From Magicicada septendecula (lineage: Eukaryota; Arthropoda; Insecta; Hemiptera; Cicadidae), in the NCBI GenBank assembly GCA_034769895.1, contig CM068370.1, positions 41,397,344 through 41,461,343 of the forward strand: 64,000 nt of DNA, in the 5' to 3' direction. Position numbers and translations under genes: made by a program. Below, one piece after another: positions 1 through 11,395 of this stretch. Positions within the stretch are counted from its first letter, which is position 1. Every line of letters begins with the position of its first letter. Below the pieces are notes generated by a model. The model did no database searches and had not been told where the DNA came from. It worked only from the letters and a program-made list of their open reading frames with translations.

Positions 1-1510
1 GGAAAATCATGATGCGCATGTTTTTACGGAATGTATAATATTATGTGATTGAAATAATGTATGAAATGCGTACAGTTGCATGTCGGATTCTGTATTTTAG
101 TTTGTAAGGAACTTTGTTATTTAGACTTATAAATAAATTACTGTAAATCCAAATATATAGTGCGCTATATGAAAATGTGCGTATTTATTGTAAGTTTGGT
201 TTACGATAGTTGAGTGCGCATTTTAGTGTGCTGAGTTGACGTTAAATTATAACGCCTTTATTAATATTCTGAGATGGGACTTGGACAAGAATATAGTTTT
301 CGATATTATAGTAAACAATTTTCCGTACTTGAATGTACTATTCCGTCGGTGTGAATGTTTTTTTTAAAATAATTCTATGTATGACTCATACGTGAAACGT
401 CATAAAAAGAACAATCTTTTAGATAAATTTACTGCAGGTTTAGAGCAATTCTTGACAAGAATAAACCGAACTTTACATGAATGGATACATGAACTCTGTC
501 ACTTAAATTAAGTAGTAACCCATCAGAGCTTTAGAATGTCAGTCAAGAGTCCAGTTGATACCGGATAATTGTACAAGACCAGTTGATATCGGTTATTCGA
601 TAGTGATACCGTACGTTTCCCTACAAACGAAAAACCTGGAAGAAACGGTAACAAGTCCGCGAATTCTTCGCATTGAACGCTGTCGATCTCGAAGAGATAA
701 CTTATTCAACTATAATAAAAAGTGTTAGTTCGACCGCAGAGCAAAACCGTGTGTTTTCCGTGGTAGTGGAAGATTGTCCACCTAGGTTTAGAAAGATACT
801 TCGAGTTCACTTGGATTGGATTAAGACCAATACACCGCGGGTTTAACTCGTTAAATTTCGAACCCAAGAAGAACCCGAAAGCGACCCTGAGGAACTCTAC
901 CATCGGCATTATTACGGTCACACCATAGGGAACAAAATGTAGATCATTATGTGACCGGACTCCAGCTAAGGACATCGTCCTTCAGACTACAGTCAAGGAC
1001 TCCAAATTTTAATTGCACTATTCAATCGTAAACGATAAAGATTTTTAAGAACTAAAAACTTTGCAAAGCAAACTCTCAAAAGACAATTAATTTTAGTTAA
1101 ATTTATGTTGGCCAATAGAGTTATTTGCCAACTAAATCAAGAGTATTTTAAATTTCAACCATTTTTAAAAAATTTTTTTAATCTTACTATATATTTGTCT
1201 CATCAATATTTATTTGCCTATGCTCATGTGTAGTAGATGTATATTCTCATGTCCATAACATCGCAGCATGTGTAGTAGGGTAAGGTTACTTAATACGGTG
1301 ATATACTTAATAGGGTGATAGGTTGAATATACACTATTTCCACATAAAGTATCCATTCCAATTAGTTCCTCGTTGTGTCAACAGACAGAGTATGAATCTG
1401 CCTAACATTACTGATATTTTTACAGTCCTTGTGCGCTTGGTGAATATTTCAGTAGCAGCGGAATTTTGTCGAGTTCTAAGTTCTGAGGTTTTGATGGGTT
1501 CGCTGTGCTG
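1..1510. other. No gene recognised
   Basis: AT-rich sequence with only short chance reading frames. I see no repeat family shared with the rest of the window, no splice-bounded exon and no RNA gene. It may hold old unrecognised repeats. Confidence 0.5.
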
Positions 1511-1515
1511 CGTTA

Positions 1516-1925
1516 GTTTTTTTTTCCGGCCATCTAAGGACTACATGCCAATTTCAATTCTTTATTCTTTGTTATTTTCTTTTTCTCCAATATTCCTTCA
1601 TCTTTCCATTGTGTCTCTTCTTCCTGTCTTCAGTCCACTTTGAACCTGCGTTTTTTTTCTCTCTCTTACCCTGGACTCCTTCCATTTTTAACACTTTTGC
1701 CCGAAAAACTTCTCTTTCAGTTGCTTCTTCTGCGAGTATATTATTTTTTTCTAAATCCTTCTCGACTTCTTTAATCCAACTTCATGTTGACTTCCTTCCC
1801 CACAGATATTTCAAGATCTGCTTTGTTAACCTATTGTCGTCCATTCTATATAAATGCCCAAAGAACAATTGTCTTCTTTTTCTCATTGTTTCTGTTATAT
1901 TTTCTATACTTTGATATATTTCATC
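1516..1925 (-). mobile_element. LINE-A 3' fragment (reverse transcriptase C-terminus)
   Basis: The minus strand decodes, with frameshifts, to the same C-terminal segment as the longer LINE-A copy at 54.3-55.8 kb: a FFGHLYRMDD-like stretch, then KYLWGK, then a basic tail. Its 3' end is the same short UTR (TTAGATGGCCG followed by A-rich sequence) seen at 10.9 kb and 54.3 kb. It is 5'-truncated, as is usual for target-primed LINE insertions, and it is not coding today. Family membership rests on similarity between the three copies in this window. Confidence 0.75.
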
Positions 1926-1929
1926 ATTA

Positions 1930-2720
1930 CGATTCGTATTTTATTTTATTCTAAATTACTAAAAGTGAGTTATACATAGTGGATGTTGTGAAAATATGTT
2001 TTATCAAGGATGGGGGTGAACACAAATGATAATTACAGGACACAAAATTCAGAAATATATGTCAGAATTATACCAAGACGTCGGAAGGCGTTCTGACACT
2101 GGTATCTTCTCCTGCTGATCGCCGTATGTACAAATCCCTGTATTCTACCAAATCAGTGTTTTCAGGCATTCGGTCCCAAAGCTGTTTCATCCTTTTTCTT
2201 ATTAACATTTCCATTATTAGCGTAATTATGCAGCTATTATGCGGTTATGACTACTTGTATGCTAAAGCCAGCGGCGTTTCTTTATGTTGGACTTTTCCAT
2301 AGTCTTTTATTCTGACGTTATCTCTTAAATAAACACAAAAGCCTCAGCATTCTCTCCCTACACTATGGTTCAAAACACGTTTATTACTCGTTTGTTGACT
2401 ATTTTCTCCACAGTGCATGATTCATAGCCTACAGAGCCACTGTCCGCAAAAACACTGTGACGATTTCCATGTTTTGGGTCTGTTGATTGAGTTTAGGGGA
2501 TGATTATTTTTTGTATAAGCTGTAAGGTGTCTTGCCTGTACTGAATCCTTGATTTTATGTTTTCAATATTGTCCATATATCAACACATGTTTTTTGGACA
2601 AGCGTGAAAAAGATCAGAGTAAAAAACAGAAGCCTATCAAACAGCCCAGAACAATCCCCCCCCCCCCCGTCCAATGTGGCAGGTGTACCACAGTCAAGGC
2701 CACTCACAAGTAGGTGTTCT
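1930..2720. other. No gene recognised
   Basis: No coding or RNA feature is supported. A C13 homopolymer lies near 2656-2668. Confidence 0.5.
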
Positions 2721-2814
2721 AGTGTGTTCAAGAACACTTGAAATACGCATTAAGTCGGCGTACAGTAAGTAGGGAAAGCTATACTGGACCTCTGCCTACC
2801 TAAAAAAAGCCATA

Positions 2815-3097
2815 GCAGCCGGGACGTGAGTTCAGTGGTGTTGAGCGATTTCTTTAGCGCGGATCGAGTGTTTGTAGAAGTATTGTAGCGAAGTGTTGTT
2901 ATTAGTGCGGGATTCTTTATAGTTGACATTATTATTGCGTGTGGACAATTTTTGCTTGAATTATTGTAAGAAACTATCTTGTTGATTACAAATTGTTAAC
3001 TGTGATAATTAAAGCTGGTTTTTAGTGACGTCATTGGTGTCTTGTGTTTTGTTTCCACTGAGATCGACGTAACGACATAGTGTACTGGTGTCACACT
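2815..3097 (+). repeat. LTR-like repeat, second copy of the 6.6-7.2 kb LTR
   Basis: About 250 bp align by eye with the 3' half of the solo LTR at 6604-7200. Shared blocks include TTCAGT/TCAGT, GAAGTATT, GTGCGGGA, TAATTAAAGCTGGT and TTTTGTTT, in the same order. The upstream U3 part and the TATA box are not recognisable. The likely 3' end is near 3097, where GTCACA corresponds to GTAACA in the other copy. Read as an older LTR fragment. Confidence 0.6.
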
Positions 3098-3643
3098 AAC
3101 ATTCCTTTCATTCTAAATCTAACAAGACGACACGCTCACTCTCTGAAAAGTAAATTCACACTTGTAGCAATAGTTGTTTAGTTGTTCACCTTCCTGAAAC
3201 CTTTTGCCAATATGCTATCGTGTTCTTTGTCACGTTCTTACGCTGTGTTTTACTCGGAAACAATACTCAAAATTTCTCCTTGTATATTCCTTCCTTATGT
3301 CACTTCTACGTTCTGATTTTCAATTCCTCGTTTACCGTCAGTTGTTTGGCGATAAACAAGGAATTCCGAGTTCCTTATTTTTTTTTAGAATATTTGGAGT
3401 TTTTTCCTTAAAGGTGGTTTGAATTTTAATGTTTTCCTGTTTGGACACTCGCTCATTTCGTGGTCACAACTGAGACCACCGAATTAAAAGCTACTTGCTA
3501 CATCTATAGGACGGTAGCAAGCGTTTGTCGTTATGTGCGCTTCTGAAGATGGTAAACGTGCACAGTGAAACTGCCCCTTATGCATATAATCTATTAATCA
3601 TCTCTGGTGGATGTTCCAACCAACTCTGACAGAACGAAGATTT

Positions 3644-3960
3644 TATCACAATCGTATATGCTATATCGTATATCACAGTCGTATATGCTATATCGTATAT
3701 CACAGTCGTATATGCTATATCGTATATCACAGTCGTATATGCTATATCGTATATCACAGTCGTATATGCTATATCGTATATCACAGTCGTATATGCTATA
3801 TCGTATATCACAGTCGTATATGCTATATCGTATATCACGGTCGTATATGCTATATCGTATATCACGGTCATATATGCTATATCGTATATCACGGTCGTAT
3901 ATGCTATATCGTATATCACAGTCGTATATGCTATATCATATATTACGGTCGTATATAATC
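3644..3960. repeat. 27-bp minisatellite, about 11 copies
   Basis: Near-identical 27-bp units of the form CGTATATGCTATATCGTAT plus ATCACAGT. The unit is a multiple of three and lacks stops in several frames, so long artificial reading frames run through it on both strands. Substitutions (CAGTC to CGGTC, CGTAT to CATAT) cluster in the last copies, as in a decaying array edge. It is not a gene. Confidence 0.95.
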
Positions 3961-4169
3961 GTACATAAACTTGAGAATCGCACGGTAGTTGTGTAACTAC
4001 GTAGGTTGCGATCAGATTTGTGAGAAAAATAAATACCGTCTTTAACATAATCAAGTTTCAAACAATCTGAGACACCGATTCCAGGACATTAAAGGAGAAG
4101 ACAGTAATCAGACTTTCCAGCACCAAATGTGACCAGTAGTATTTTATGGTTTGGAATGATGGGCACTAT

Positions 4170-4450
4170 GACGCATGGATTTAAGAATTTTTTTTTATTA
4201 GCGGGGGTCCTACAGTCTATGCCCCATCCCGCATTTCGATCGCCATTTCCCCCTATCCTTCCAGTTATCATCTTCAATAGCTCGATCTCTCATGCTTTTC
4301 CTAATTCTTATCACATGTCCAGCCCACCTGAGTCTACCAACTATTACAACTTTCACAATATCTGGTTCATTCAGAAGAGTGTTCAGTTCTTGGTTGGTCC
4401 TTTTTCTCCATTCACCTCCCACACATATTGGACCAAAAATACTGCGCAGG
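4170..4450 (-). mobile_element. LINE 3' fragment
   Basis: The minus strand encodes GRLRWAGHVIR followed by a short basic region. That is the well-known RLRWAGHVxRM signature near the end of many insect LINE second reading frames. Upstream in the same orientation an ELNTLLNEPDIV-like stretch fits the preceding part. No reverse transcriptase core is present, so this is a 5'-truncated relic. Confidence 0.75.
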
Positions 4451-4776
4451 ATTTAGAATACGAAGTTTATTGGACACTTTTGTTATTCTTCCTTGTACAG
4501 TAACTGGTACAGTACGGCACCGTTTGAACCGTACGATAACAGTCACAAACAACAGACCTGACCTTGCGGTTGTTTTGGTAGAACCGCGGCGTTTCTGCGC
4601 CATCTGAACAGATGTTTGTTAATCGTGAACACTGCGCGCAGCGGTTCAGCATGGTTGCTCGGGCGGTATTATTTTTTTACAGTCAAGGCGCCAACACCGT
4701 GAAACTATTTTGCAGCGAGCGGTATTACAATTCAGCTGGAAAACAGTCCAGCCGGTATCTGTAGCTGTAGTAGTCT

Positions 4777-6039
4777 CAGTGTTGTCAGGTCAATCGGTCC
4801 TCTTTTCACCACATTGTTACCCAAAATTTCCCCACTTTTCTATCAAAATCCCCACTGCCACAAATACGTGTACCCTATTACCGTAAATATATAAGCCAAA
4901 AAATTATTTAAAGTTGGAAAAGCTACAGTATCATTTGCGTTCTTTGTATTGTTAACTTCTCTCTAAAAGTATTTTATCTGTATCAGTGTTAATATTTGTA
5001 TTCCTAAGAACTCTCTATTCCGTGTCTATATTAACCATGTTTATTTCAATACTCTTCTCAAAGGCTGCTGCTGCTGCTGAAGCCAGTGATTGAATGTCTT
5101 TAAATTTTTTTCCTATCTAGAAATTCTAGATGGCTTTGAACATACTCACTGTTAAAAGGAAATTGGCTATAAATTTGATGTGCACATTCAACATAAAATT
5201 TGAAGCAGTTTACTCTGAAATGTTGTATTTCTTCCGGTGAGAGATTGGGATTTTTACTTTCAAAAATCACAGTACACTTAGTACCTACATAAATATTTTG
5301 TATTTTTGTAAAATTTTCAGCATTTCTGTACTGTAGTTGGGTTACATCTGTCTTGCAAAAATTATTTGGATCAATATAAAAATCTAATATTTGTTCTATA
5401 GACTGTTTCAAATCTGCTACAGAGACATTTAATCTTAGGTTTGTCTGATTGAAATTCTAGGTTCATTTCTGTTAAAGTAGAGAGAACATGCTCCAAAAAA
5501 AAGATATAATTTTTTTATATGTGTTAAAATTTTCATAAATAGATTATGCATTGTGATCAATTAAGTATTCTATTCGCCTTGAAAATATAATAGCATAGCT
5601 GAATAGGCCTACTGTTAAACAACTCTTTCAACACATGCCAGCAAAGATAACCATCTTGTTTGCCAGGGCTTTAACAACTTATGGAGTTTAACTTCTGCAA
5701 ATTTTTGGAAAGCCTGAAATTCGTTTTGCCTTTTTGGGCTATATTGAAAATATTGTATAGATATTCCTAAACAAATCCTCAGCAGATTTTGGAAATTTCT
5801 CACAGGCATATGAAGCACACAAAGCCAGAGAGTGACAAAGACACATCATGATAAAAATATTGGGTACAACTAATATACCCAATACATATAACTATAACTT
5901 TACATATTTAATGATTTTCATTATTTAAATCGCCGCCAATTCGCCACATTTACACAAATGCCCACCATTTCCTCACTTAGCATTTTGAGGCTTCAAATTT
6001 CGCTACTGCGGGGAAAAATCCCCAGACCTGGCAACCCTG
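4777..6039 (-). mobile_element. hAT-like DNA transposon relic
   Basis: Terminal inverted repeats: the left end reads CAGTGTTGTCAGGTC and the right end, reverse-complemented, reads CAGGGTTGCCAGGTC. Flanking 8-bp sequences AGTAGTCT (4769-4776) and CGTAATCT (6040-6047) match at six of eight positions, the length expected for a hAT target duplication. The interior holds minus-strand transposase remnants. At 1.26 kb it is far shorter than an autonomous hAT, so it is deleted. Confidence 0.7.
5100..5818 (-). pseudogene. hAT transposase remnant
   Basis: Two minus-strand segments resemble the C-terminal part of hAT-derived transposases of the ZNF862/GTF2IRD2-like group. At 5615-5818 the stretch contains KLLKPWQTRWLSLLACVERV, which matches the conserved TRWLSL block. 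At 5100-5411 a 103-residue stretch follows with the loosely conserved downstream helical region, ending in FLDRKKI. Stops and a gap of about 200 bp separate the pieces, and the N-terminal zinc finger and the first catalytic part are missing. It sits inside an element with hAT-type ends and duplication, which supports the call. It cannot encode an active enzyme. Confidence 0.65.
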
Positions 6040-6453
6040 CGTAATCTATTCTGACCGTTAGCCAATTTACAAATAACAGCCCATCTCTTGTGTGAAGTAT
6101 TTACGTTAGGTCCTTGAATTGAAACGGCGCTGTATAAACGTTTATTTTTGTTTTCGACAGGCACTTCAACAGATACGGTACGGTTTCATAACGCTCGCGC
6201 GCTATAAGACCGGGGCGGGGGGGGGTAAACAAATTTATTGTCGCCACGGCTTCGAGACCGATCGAATCGAATCTTCTTAGCATCATCAGCGGGTATAATT
6301 TATTACACAACACTTCGACACGGTGTACAAACATCAAACTATTGAAATGCCTTACCAGTGAAAAATACAGCTGAAATAAAACGTATACGGATTAGTATTT
6401 AAATATTATCAAATTGTATTGCTGTTGCAATTTATTGATATTATTAGCTAATT

Positions 6454-6498
6454 ATCCTAACGTAAGTTTCACTGATAGAATCAGTATCTTCAGATGTT
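6454..6498 (-). ncRNA. Hammerhead-ribozyme-like motif H1
   Basis: Read on the minus strand: CUGAAGA core, one U, stem II ACUGA/UCAGU with a 5-nt loop, GAA, then AC-UUAC-GU and U as the putative cleavage base. Stem I (AGGAU on the 3' side) is poorly paired here. All core bases are present. The extra U between A9 and stem II is shared by every copy in the window. Confidence 0.55.
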
Positions 6499-6603
6499 AT
6501 AAACGAATTAACAAAAATCGAAATGATACGATTTCAATACATAATTAACGAATAATCGAATTTGTTTCAGTTCAAACGAATAATATTGATTATAATATTA
6601 TAT

Positions 6604-7200
6604 TGTTACGTAATACGGAACGTTCTACAAGTATCTCGGCTATCCCAGCAGAGCCCAGCTGTAATCTGGTGTGCGTACATATTGCTGCTACTTAGAGATG
6701 AAAGACAATTACGCGACACTTATCACGCGTCAACAGCAGAGGCTATTCCAGACCGTACCGGCGCGGCGCACTGTGTTCAGACAGTTTTCACGGTTTCTAG
6801 CGGATTCTAGAGAGCCTGTAATACGGAGTTTTCTCGACACGTCATCCTGAAAGTGACCGATTACTCTGGCATATTATGGGACCGATCTCAGCGGGGTATA
6901 AATATAAGCATCCAATGACAGTCAGTCGGGCGATTACACAGTGAGTTACGGTGGCGATTTATTCAAGTGAGGTTGGAAGTATTTTGGCGAAGCGTTATTG
7001 TGTTGTAATTGTGCGGGACTCTATTAGTTAACATTATTATTGCTTGTGGTCAAATTTTGCTCGGATTATTGTACAAGTTGATTATAAACTGTAGGCGTAC
7101 AGTATTTGTGATAAATTAAAGCTGGTGATTAGTAACTTGATTGGTGTCCGTATTTTGTTTTCCACTGTACCGTACGACTACCGGTAAGACCGTAGTAACA
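6604..7200 (+). mobile_element. Solo LTR of an LTR retrotransposon (597 bp)
   Basis: Starts TGTTACG and ends GTAACA, so it has TG...CA termini with short inverted repeats. It is flanked by ATAT at 6600-6603 and 7201-7204, a 4-bp duplication of the kind Gypsy-type integrases make. It has a TATA box and initiator, and an A-rich TAATTAAAG stretch downstream. No internal region is present, so recombination between two LTRs has probably removed the body. The orientation follows the promoter. Confidence 0.8.
6897..6926 (+). promoter_or_regulatory. TATA box plus arthropod initiator in the solo LTR
   Basis: TATAAATA at 6897-6904 is followed by TCAGT at 6922-6926. The A of the initiator lies 27 bases after the first T of the TATA box, a standard arthropod core-promoter spacing. 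It probably marked the U3/R boundary of the LTR. Whether it still fires is unknown. Confidence 0.65.
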
Positions 7201-7309
7201 ATATTATAATAAATTTGATTATTCGTTTGAACTGAAACAAATTCGATTAGGCTATTCGTTAATTTTATATTGAAATCGAATCATTTCGATTATTGATAAT
7301 TCGTTTATA

Positions 7310-7353
7310 ATCTATGAAGATGCTGATTGTATCAGTGAAACGTACGTCAGGAT
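7310..7353 (+). ncRNA. Hammerhead-like motif H2 (core C lost)
   Basis: Right-arm partner of H1. Stem II is GCUGA/UCAGU, keeping pairing through a G-U in place of A-U. Stem III is the palindrome ACGUACGU followed by C, and AGGAU follows. The first core base is A instead of C, so cleavage is unlikely. Confidence 0.5.
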
Positions 7354-7564
7354 CATTATATAATAATATCAACAACTTGCAGCAGTAATACAATTTGATA
7401 CTATATTTAATCAAGAATACTGCAAGAAACTCGTGTGTTACTTACAAAGGAATAACAGATTAGTATTTATGTGGAGAAGGCACGAGAAAGTTTCTCACAG
7501 TTGTTTATCCTCTATTGTTTATTCACACTAATTTTGCTAACAAAGTTACTTTTATATGTAAGAA

Positions 7565-7566
<2 letters not shown>

Positions 7567-7598
<32 letters not shown>

Positions 7599-7599
7599 A
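7567..7599. repeat. (GT)n microsatellite
   Basis: About 16 uninterrupted GT units. Confidence 0.95.
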
Positions 7600-7856
7600 A
7601 GGTCGCATAGAATAAGTAGTCGGTACTCAGATACTGGAATGCTTCGGTTTTATTAAAGTTTTTTTTTTAATTTCACTAATACTTTACTATTGTTTCTAAT
7701 AACAAATAAAATTAATTAACTGTTCTGTTGACCTATTCGTTACAAAATTAAAATAATTTTCTCCTATATTATAATTACATACATTTTTAATGTATGCAAG
7801 TACTTTTTGTCTTTTAGTTTATGATTGTTTTAATAGAGTTTATATAATAATTTCAC

Positions 7857-7991
7857 TTCCCTTTTTGATGGACGCTGCGATGTCGATCCTCCGTTCCTTC
7901 TGGATAGACGTTCAGGATACCGTTGTTCCGTCAGGATCTCCTCCTGCTCTCCGGTGTTCAGGGTCGGACTCGGGTTGAATACTTCTACAGA
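7857..7991 (-). CDS. Candidate internal exon, product unknown
   Basis: On the minus strand an acceptor-like TTCACCACAG precedes TCTGTAGAAG at 7991. The frame stays open for exactly 45 codons to a weak donor-like GAA/GTGAAA at 7857/7856. The exon would be symmetric (phase 0-0). The peptide is hydrophilic and rich in charged and Ser residues, with NTGEQEEILTEQRYPERLSR in the middle. Local GC is higher than the surroundings, which suggests coding constraint. I recognise no family. It could be a low-complexity cytoplasmic segment, or a coincidence. Confidence 0.3.
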
Positions 7992-7999
7992 CTGTGGTG

Positions 8000-9080
8000 A
8001 ATTAATAATTATTAGTGATTTGTATTGTGTATTACAACCACACACTACTCCGGCTAACTTGAAATGTTCTTTCAATCCCTAAGCGGACAATCTTGTACTG
8101 TACCGTAATAGCACTCGCTGTTATTTTAGTCGCGAACTTTTCACTCGTGCTCGTACGCTTTTGGTAGACCTATCGTCATAAACCAGAGGCATCGAATAGA
8201 CGTTATTGAGTTCAAAGCGAGACTGCCGGTTACTGAGTTCTAAGCCAGACTGAATTACATCCCACGAAGAATAAAATCAACTAACGTATTAGCCAATTCT
8301 ATTGACCGAACTCTTCACTCACGCTTACGGCTTCAGTCCAGATAACGTACTTCTTGTAAAATACTGTTTATAAACAGAGTAAAACAACCTGTCTAATTTT
8401 ATTGCTTTTCTTCTGGGTCGTAACATTTTTTCATAAGAAAACTCATACATTTAGTTCTTTAAATTTTTAACGAATATTATCACAAGATAGGTCTTTATTT
8501 TATGCATATTATGATATAAGTCTGATGTTAGAAATTTTATTTTCACAGAAATTATTCAATTTAATCTGTTTTTATTGTTATTTCGTAGCATAGTTATTCA
8601 TACCCGCACACACGCACTCGCCATATGCCTACGCATGTGTTCGCACTATTTCACAACACTAACTATTTTTTCACAACAAAAAATTAACTTTGACTAACAA
8701 AATTGGCATGTATCTTATTGTCTATTCTAGAATATCTCAACATACAGTCTTTACTTAAACCAATTCTCATTGCAAATGCTATCATACGCCAAGAGTTAAA
8801 TTATTATTTTATATGCAAATTTCACCTATTGCAATATATACACAGTACACATATACATACACATAAATACTTGTGTTACGCTTTCATACACCCAGTGCTC
8901 CTTGAAAGCGAGTGGATCGAAGTTAACGGACCTTGAAATTGATGACTAACAAAATTGAGCAAAGAGCCAATTATAACATAATAATGAAAAGAGATACCTC
9001 GTTCGATGTAAATTTCACTCTTGCTTCATATTAAGACTTAAACTAATCTACGAAATAGGTGAAATAGTATAGTCAGAATC
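8000..9080. other. No gene recognised
   Basis: AT-rich sequence with only short frames; no repeat family identified. Confidence 0.5.
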
Positions 9081-9089
9081 TTCCTTCAG

Positions 9090-9232
<143 letters not shown>

Positions 9233-9284
9233 ATGTTTTTTTAATTGTTTGATTATTAGAAAATATAATTGGACTATCCACGAA

Positions 9285-9950
9285 AAATTATTATTATTAT
9301 TATTCCGGCTGTAGAATGTTTACACATTTTCCAGAACCAAAGATAACAGAAATGATTGACTTCTCATCTTCCACTGCTTCTTGTCCATCCAAAGATCTTC
9401 AATTTCTCGTTCCCTCAGTACAGTCTGAATTTCTTCTATCCAGGTGATAAGTGGTCTTCCTCTTTTCCTTCTTCCTGGTGGAGTTCATTCCATAACTCTC
9501 CTTGGCAATCTTTCCTGTGCCATTCTTTTTGTATGTCTATACCATTGTAATTTTTTTGTTTGGATAAAAACAACAATTGAATTTTTTACATTCATTCTAT
9601 CCTTAATGACTCAATTTCTAATTTTCCCACTTCTCAATACTCTTGCCGAACGTCTTCAAAAGTGCATCTCTGCTGTCATTAATTTTGTTCTTATGTGTTG
9701 ATTAGTAGTCCAAACTTATGAGCCGTAAGTCATAATAATTCTAACAATCGTTTTAAATATTTTGGTTTTAGTTTCTACTGTAATTTGCTTATCCCACAGG
9801 ATATGCACAGGATTCCATTTAATGTAGATATAGCCATCTTTTCCAAATTTATTCTGGATTGTATTTCTTTATCTTGCTTTCCACTGGCCGTAATTTTCAC
9901 CCCTAAAGACTTGTATTCCTCTGTATCAAAATCTTCCTTACTAACACTAT
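9285..9950 (-). mobile_element. LINE 3' part with (AAT)n tail
   Basis: Minus strand: after a degraded thumb/connection region, the C-terminus carries RRVMEWTPPGRRKRGRPLIT followed by W, a canonical GRxxxGRPxxxW LINE terminus. It ends in an (AAT)n tail at 9289-9305. Frameshifts and stops interrupt it and the catalytic core is absent. Confidence 0.8.
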
Positions 9951-10325
9951 AACACTAATTAAGAACTTAGAAAATACATGTATACATGTATATTTGTATA
10001 CTTGCAATAAGAATAATTAATTCTTTCTACCAATATAAAATTAGTCTGTCTGACTCACATTTTACAGTCTATAGGCTTACCTGCACCACCGGGAACAGAC
10101 TGTATCGATTAATGAACGATTTGGAATTCGAGTTACGTGCTTCTATACTTGTATACTGTAATCTTGTATACTTATGGAGAAGTATCGCGTATTTCCTAAC
10201 CAAGGACTACAGACTTTTAATTGCAGTAAACTCCCGATTATCCCCGATCGGTTTATCCGCAGCATACCGCGGATTTTTTTTCAAAAGCGGAAATAAATTT
10301 TAGCTGAATAATAAAGTTCCTGTTT

Positions 10326-10889
10326 GAATGCCTATATGCAAGTGAATGTCTAGCATTGAATTATAATTTAGACAAACTAGAAATATTGGAAAGACGAATT
10401 ATTAGGAAAATATTAGGCCTTCGAAAAACTTCAGAAGGTTGGAAATTAAGAAGTAATGATGAAATATATCAAAGTATAGAATATATAACATAAACAGTGA
10501 GAAAAAGAAGACTATTACTATTATTTTTTGGACATTTATATAGAATGGACGACAATAGGTTAACAAAGCAGATCTTCAAATATCTGTGGGGAGAAGAAGT
10601 CAACATCAAGTTAGATTAAAGAAGTCCAAAAGGATTTAGAAAAAAGGTAATATAAACGCATAAGAAGCAATTGAAAGAGAAGTTTTTCGGGGAAAAGCGT
10701 TAAAAATGGAAGGATTCCAGGGTAGGAAAGAGAAAAACGCAGGTTCAAAGTGGACTGAAGACAGGAAGAAGAGACACAGTAAAAAGATGAAAGAATATTG
10801 GAGAAAAAGAAAAGAACAAAGAATAAAGAATTGAAATTGGCATGTGTTCCTTAGATGGGCGATACAAAACGAAAAAAGAACAACAGCAA
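10326..10889 (+). mobile_element. LINE-A 5'-truncated insertion with 13-bp duplication
   Basis: Encodes, with stops, the LINE-A C-terminus: a CLALNYNLDKLEILERR-like stretch, then TSEGWKLRSNDEIYQ, then the GHLYRMDD region and basic tail. AAAGTTCCTGTTT at 10313-10325 and AAAGTTTCTGTTT at 10890-10902 flank it (12 of 13 identical), a typical target-primed duplication. This defines the insertion to the base and places it inside T1. Confidence 0.88.
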
Positions 10890-11137
10890 AAAGTTTCTGT
10901 TTCACTAATATTAATACCCTAACTAACATAAACAATAGTGTTTTAAAATTATGTAAGTTATGTAAAAGTATGTCCAAGGGGCGGAATGTGCACATTCACA
11001 CGTTTGCGGTAAGCCATTTCTGAATCTAATCCGTGCTGCGTATGAAAACGTGGGAAACATTCACTTGGGTTTTTTATAGGCCTACATAACTTTTGTACGT
11101 ATGTAGGTAGTAACTTCAGAAATACTCAATATAGGTC

Positions 11138-11395
11138 ATCATAATCATGATCTTCACGGATTAAACCAAGGATGGTGTGTTCCGGTGTAAAATAGGCAAA
11201 GTTTAGAGCTGGTCACTTCAGCGCTTCCGCGGACGTCCCACACCTCTCCGTCTCCTCGGCTTAGAGTTCCATAGTTGTTTGAGGATGCGGCAGTCGTCCA
11301 TTCGGCAAAGATGTTCCCACCAATTCAGCCGATACTGGGCGATCGTCCTGGGCTACGTCCCTGAGAAATCTCCTTCTAACATACTGAATGTAGGT
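11138..11395 (-). mobile_element. LINE-C 3' fragment
   Basis: Minus strand matches the copies at 41.3 kb and 46.3 kb. It decodes to a LNW(W/E)xLxRM, IPKQL, GRRGxGRP-type LINE terminus, followed by an ATCCTTGGTTTAAT-like 3' UTR and a GAAGATCATGATT tail. It lies inside T1. Confidence 0.75.

Larger units (their letters stand above)
6395..7408. mobile_element. Foldback element F1 with hammerhead-like motifs, split by a solo LTR
   Basis: About 205 bp at 6395-6603 are repeated in inverted orientation at 7205-7408 with roughly 85-90% identity by eye. If the solo LTR (6604-7200) and one copy of its ATAT duplication are removed, the two arms meet with essentially no spacer. Each arm carries a hammerhead-like motif, and the two read outward. 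There is no coding capacity. The 55.9-56.3 kb element is the same family. Confidence 0.8.

Noticed and set aside
3535-3580. CTGAAGATGG followed by CAGTGAAAC, a possible extra hammerhead
   Set aside because: Stem II does not pair and no AC..GU plus cleavage base follows GAA; a degraded copy cannot be excluded.
3578-4054. Long overlapping reading frames of 115-158 codons on both strands
   Set aside because: They are products of the 27-bp minisatellite, whose unit is a multiple of three and stop-free in several frames.
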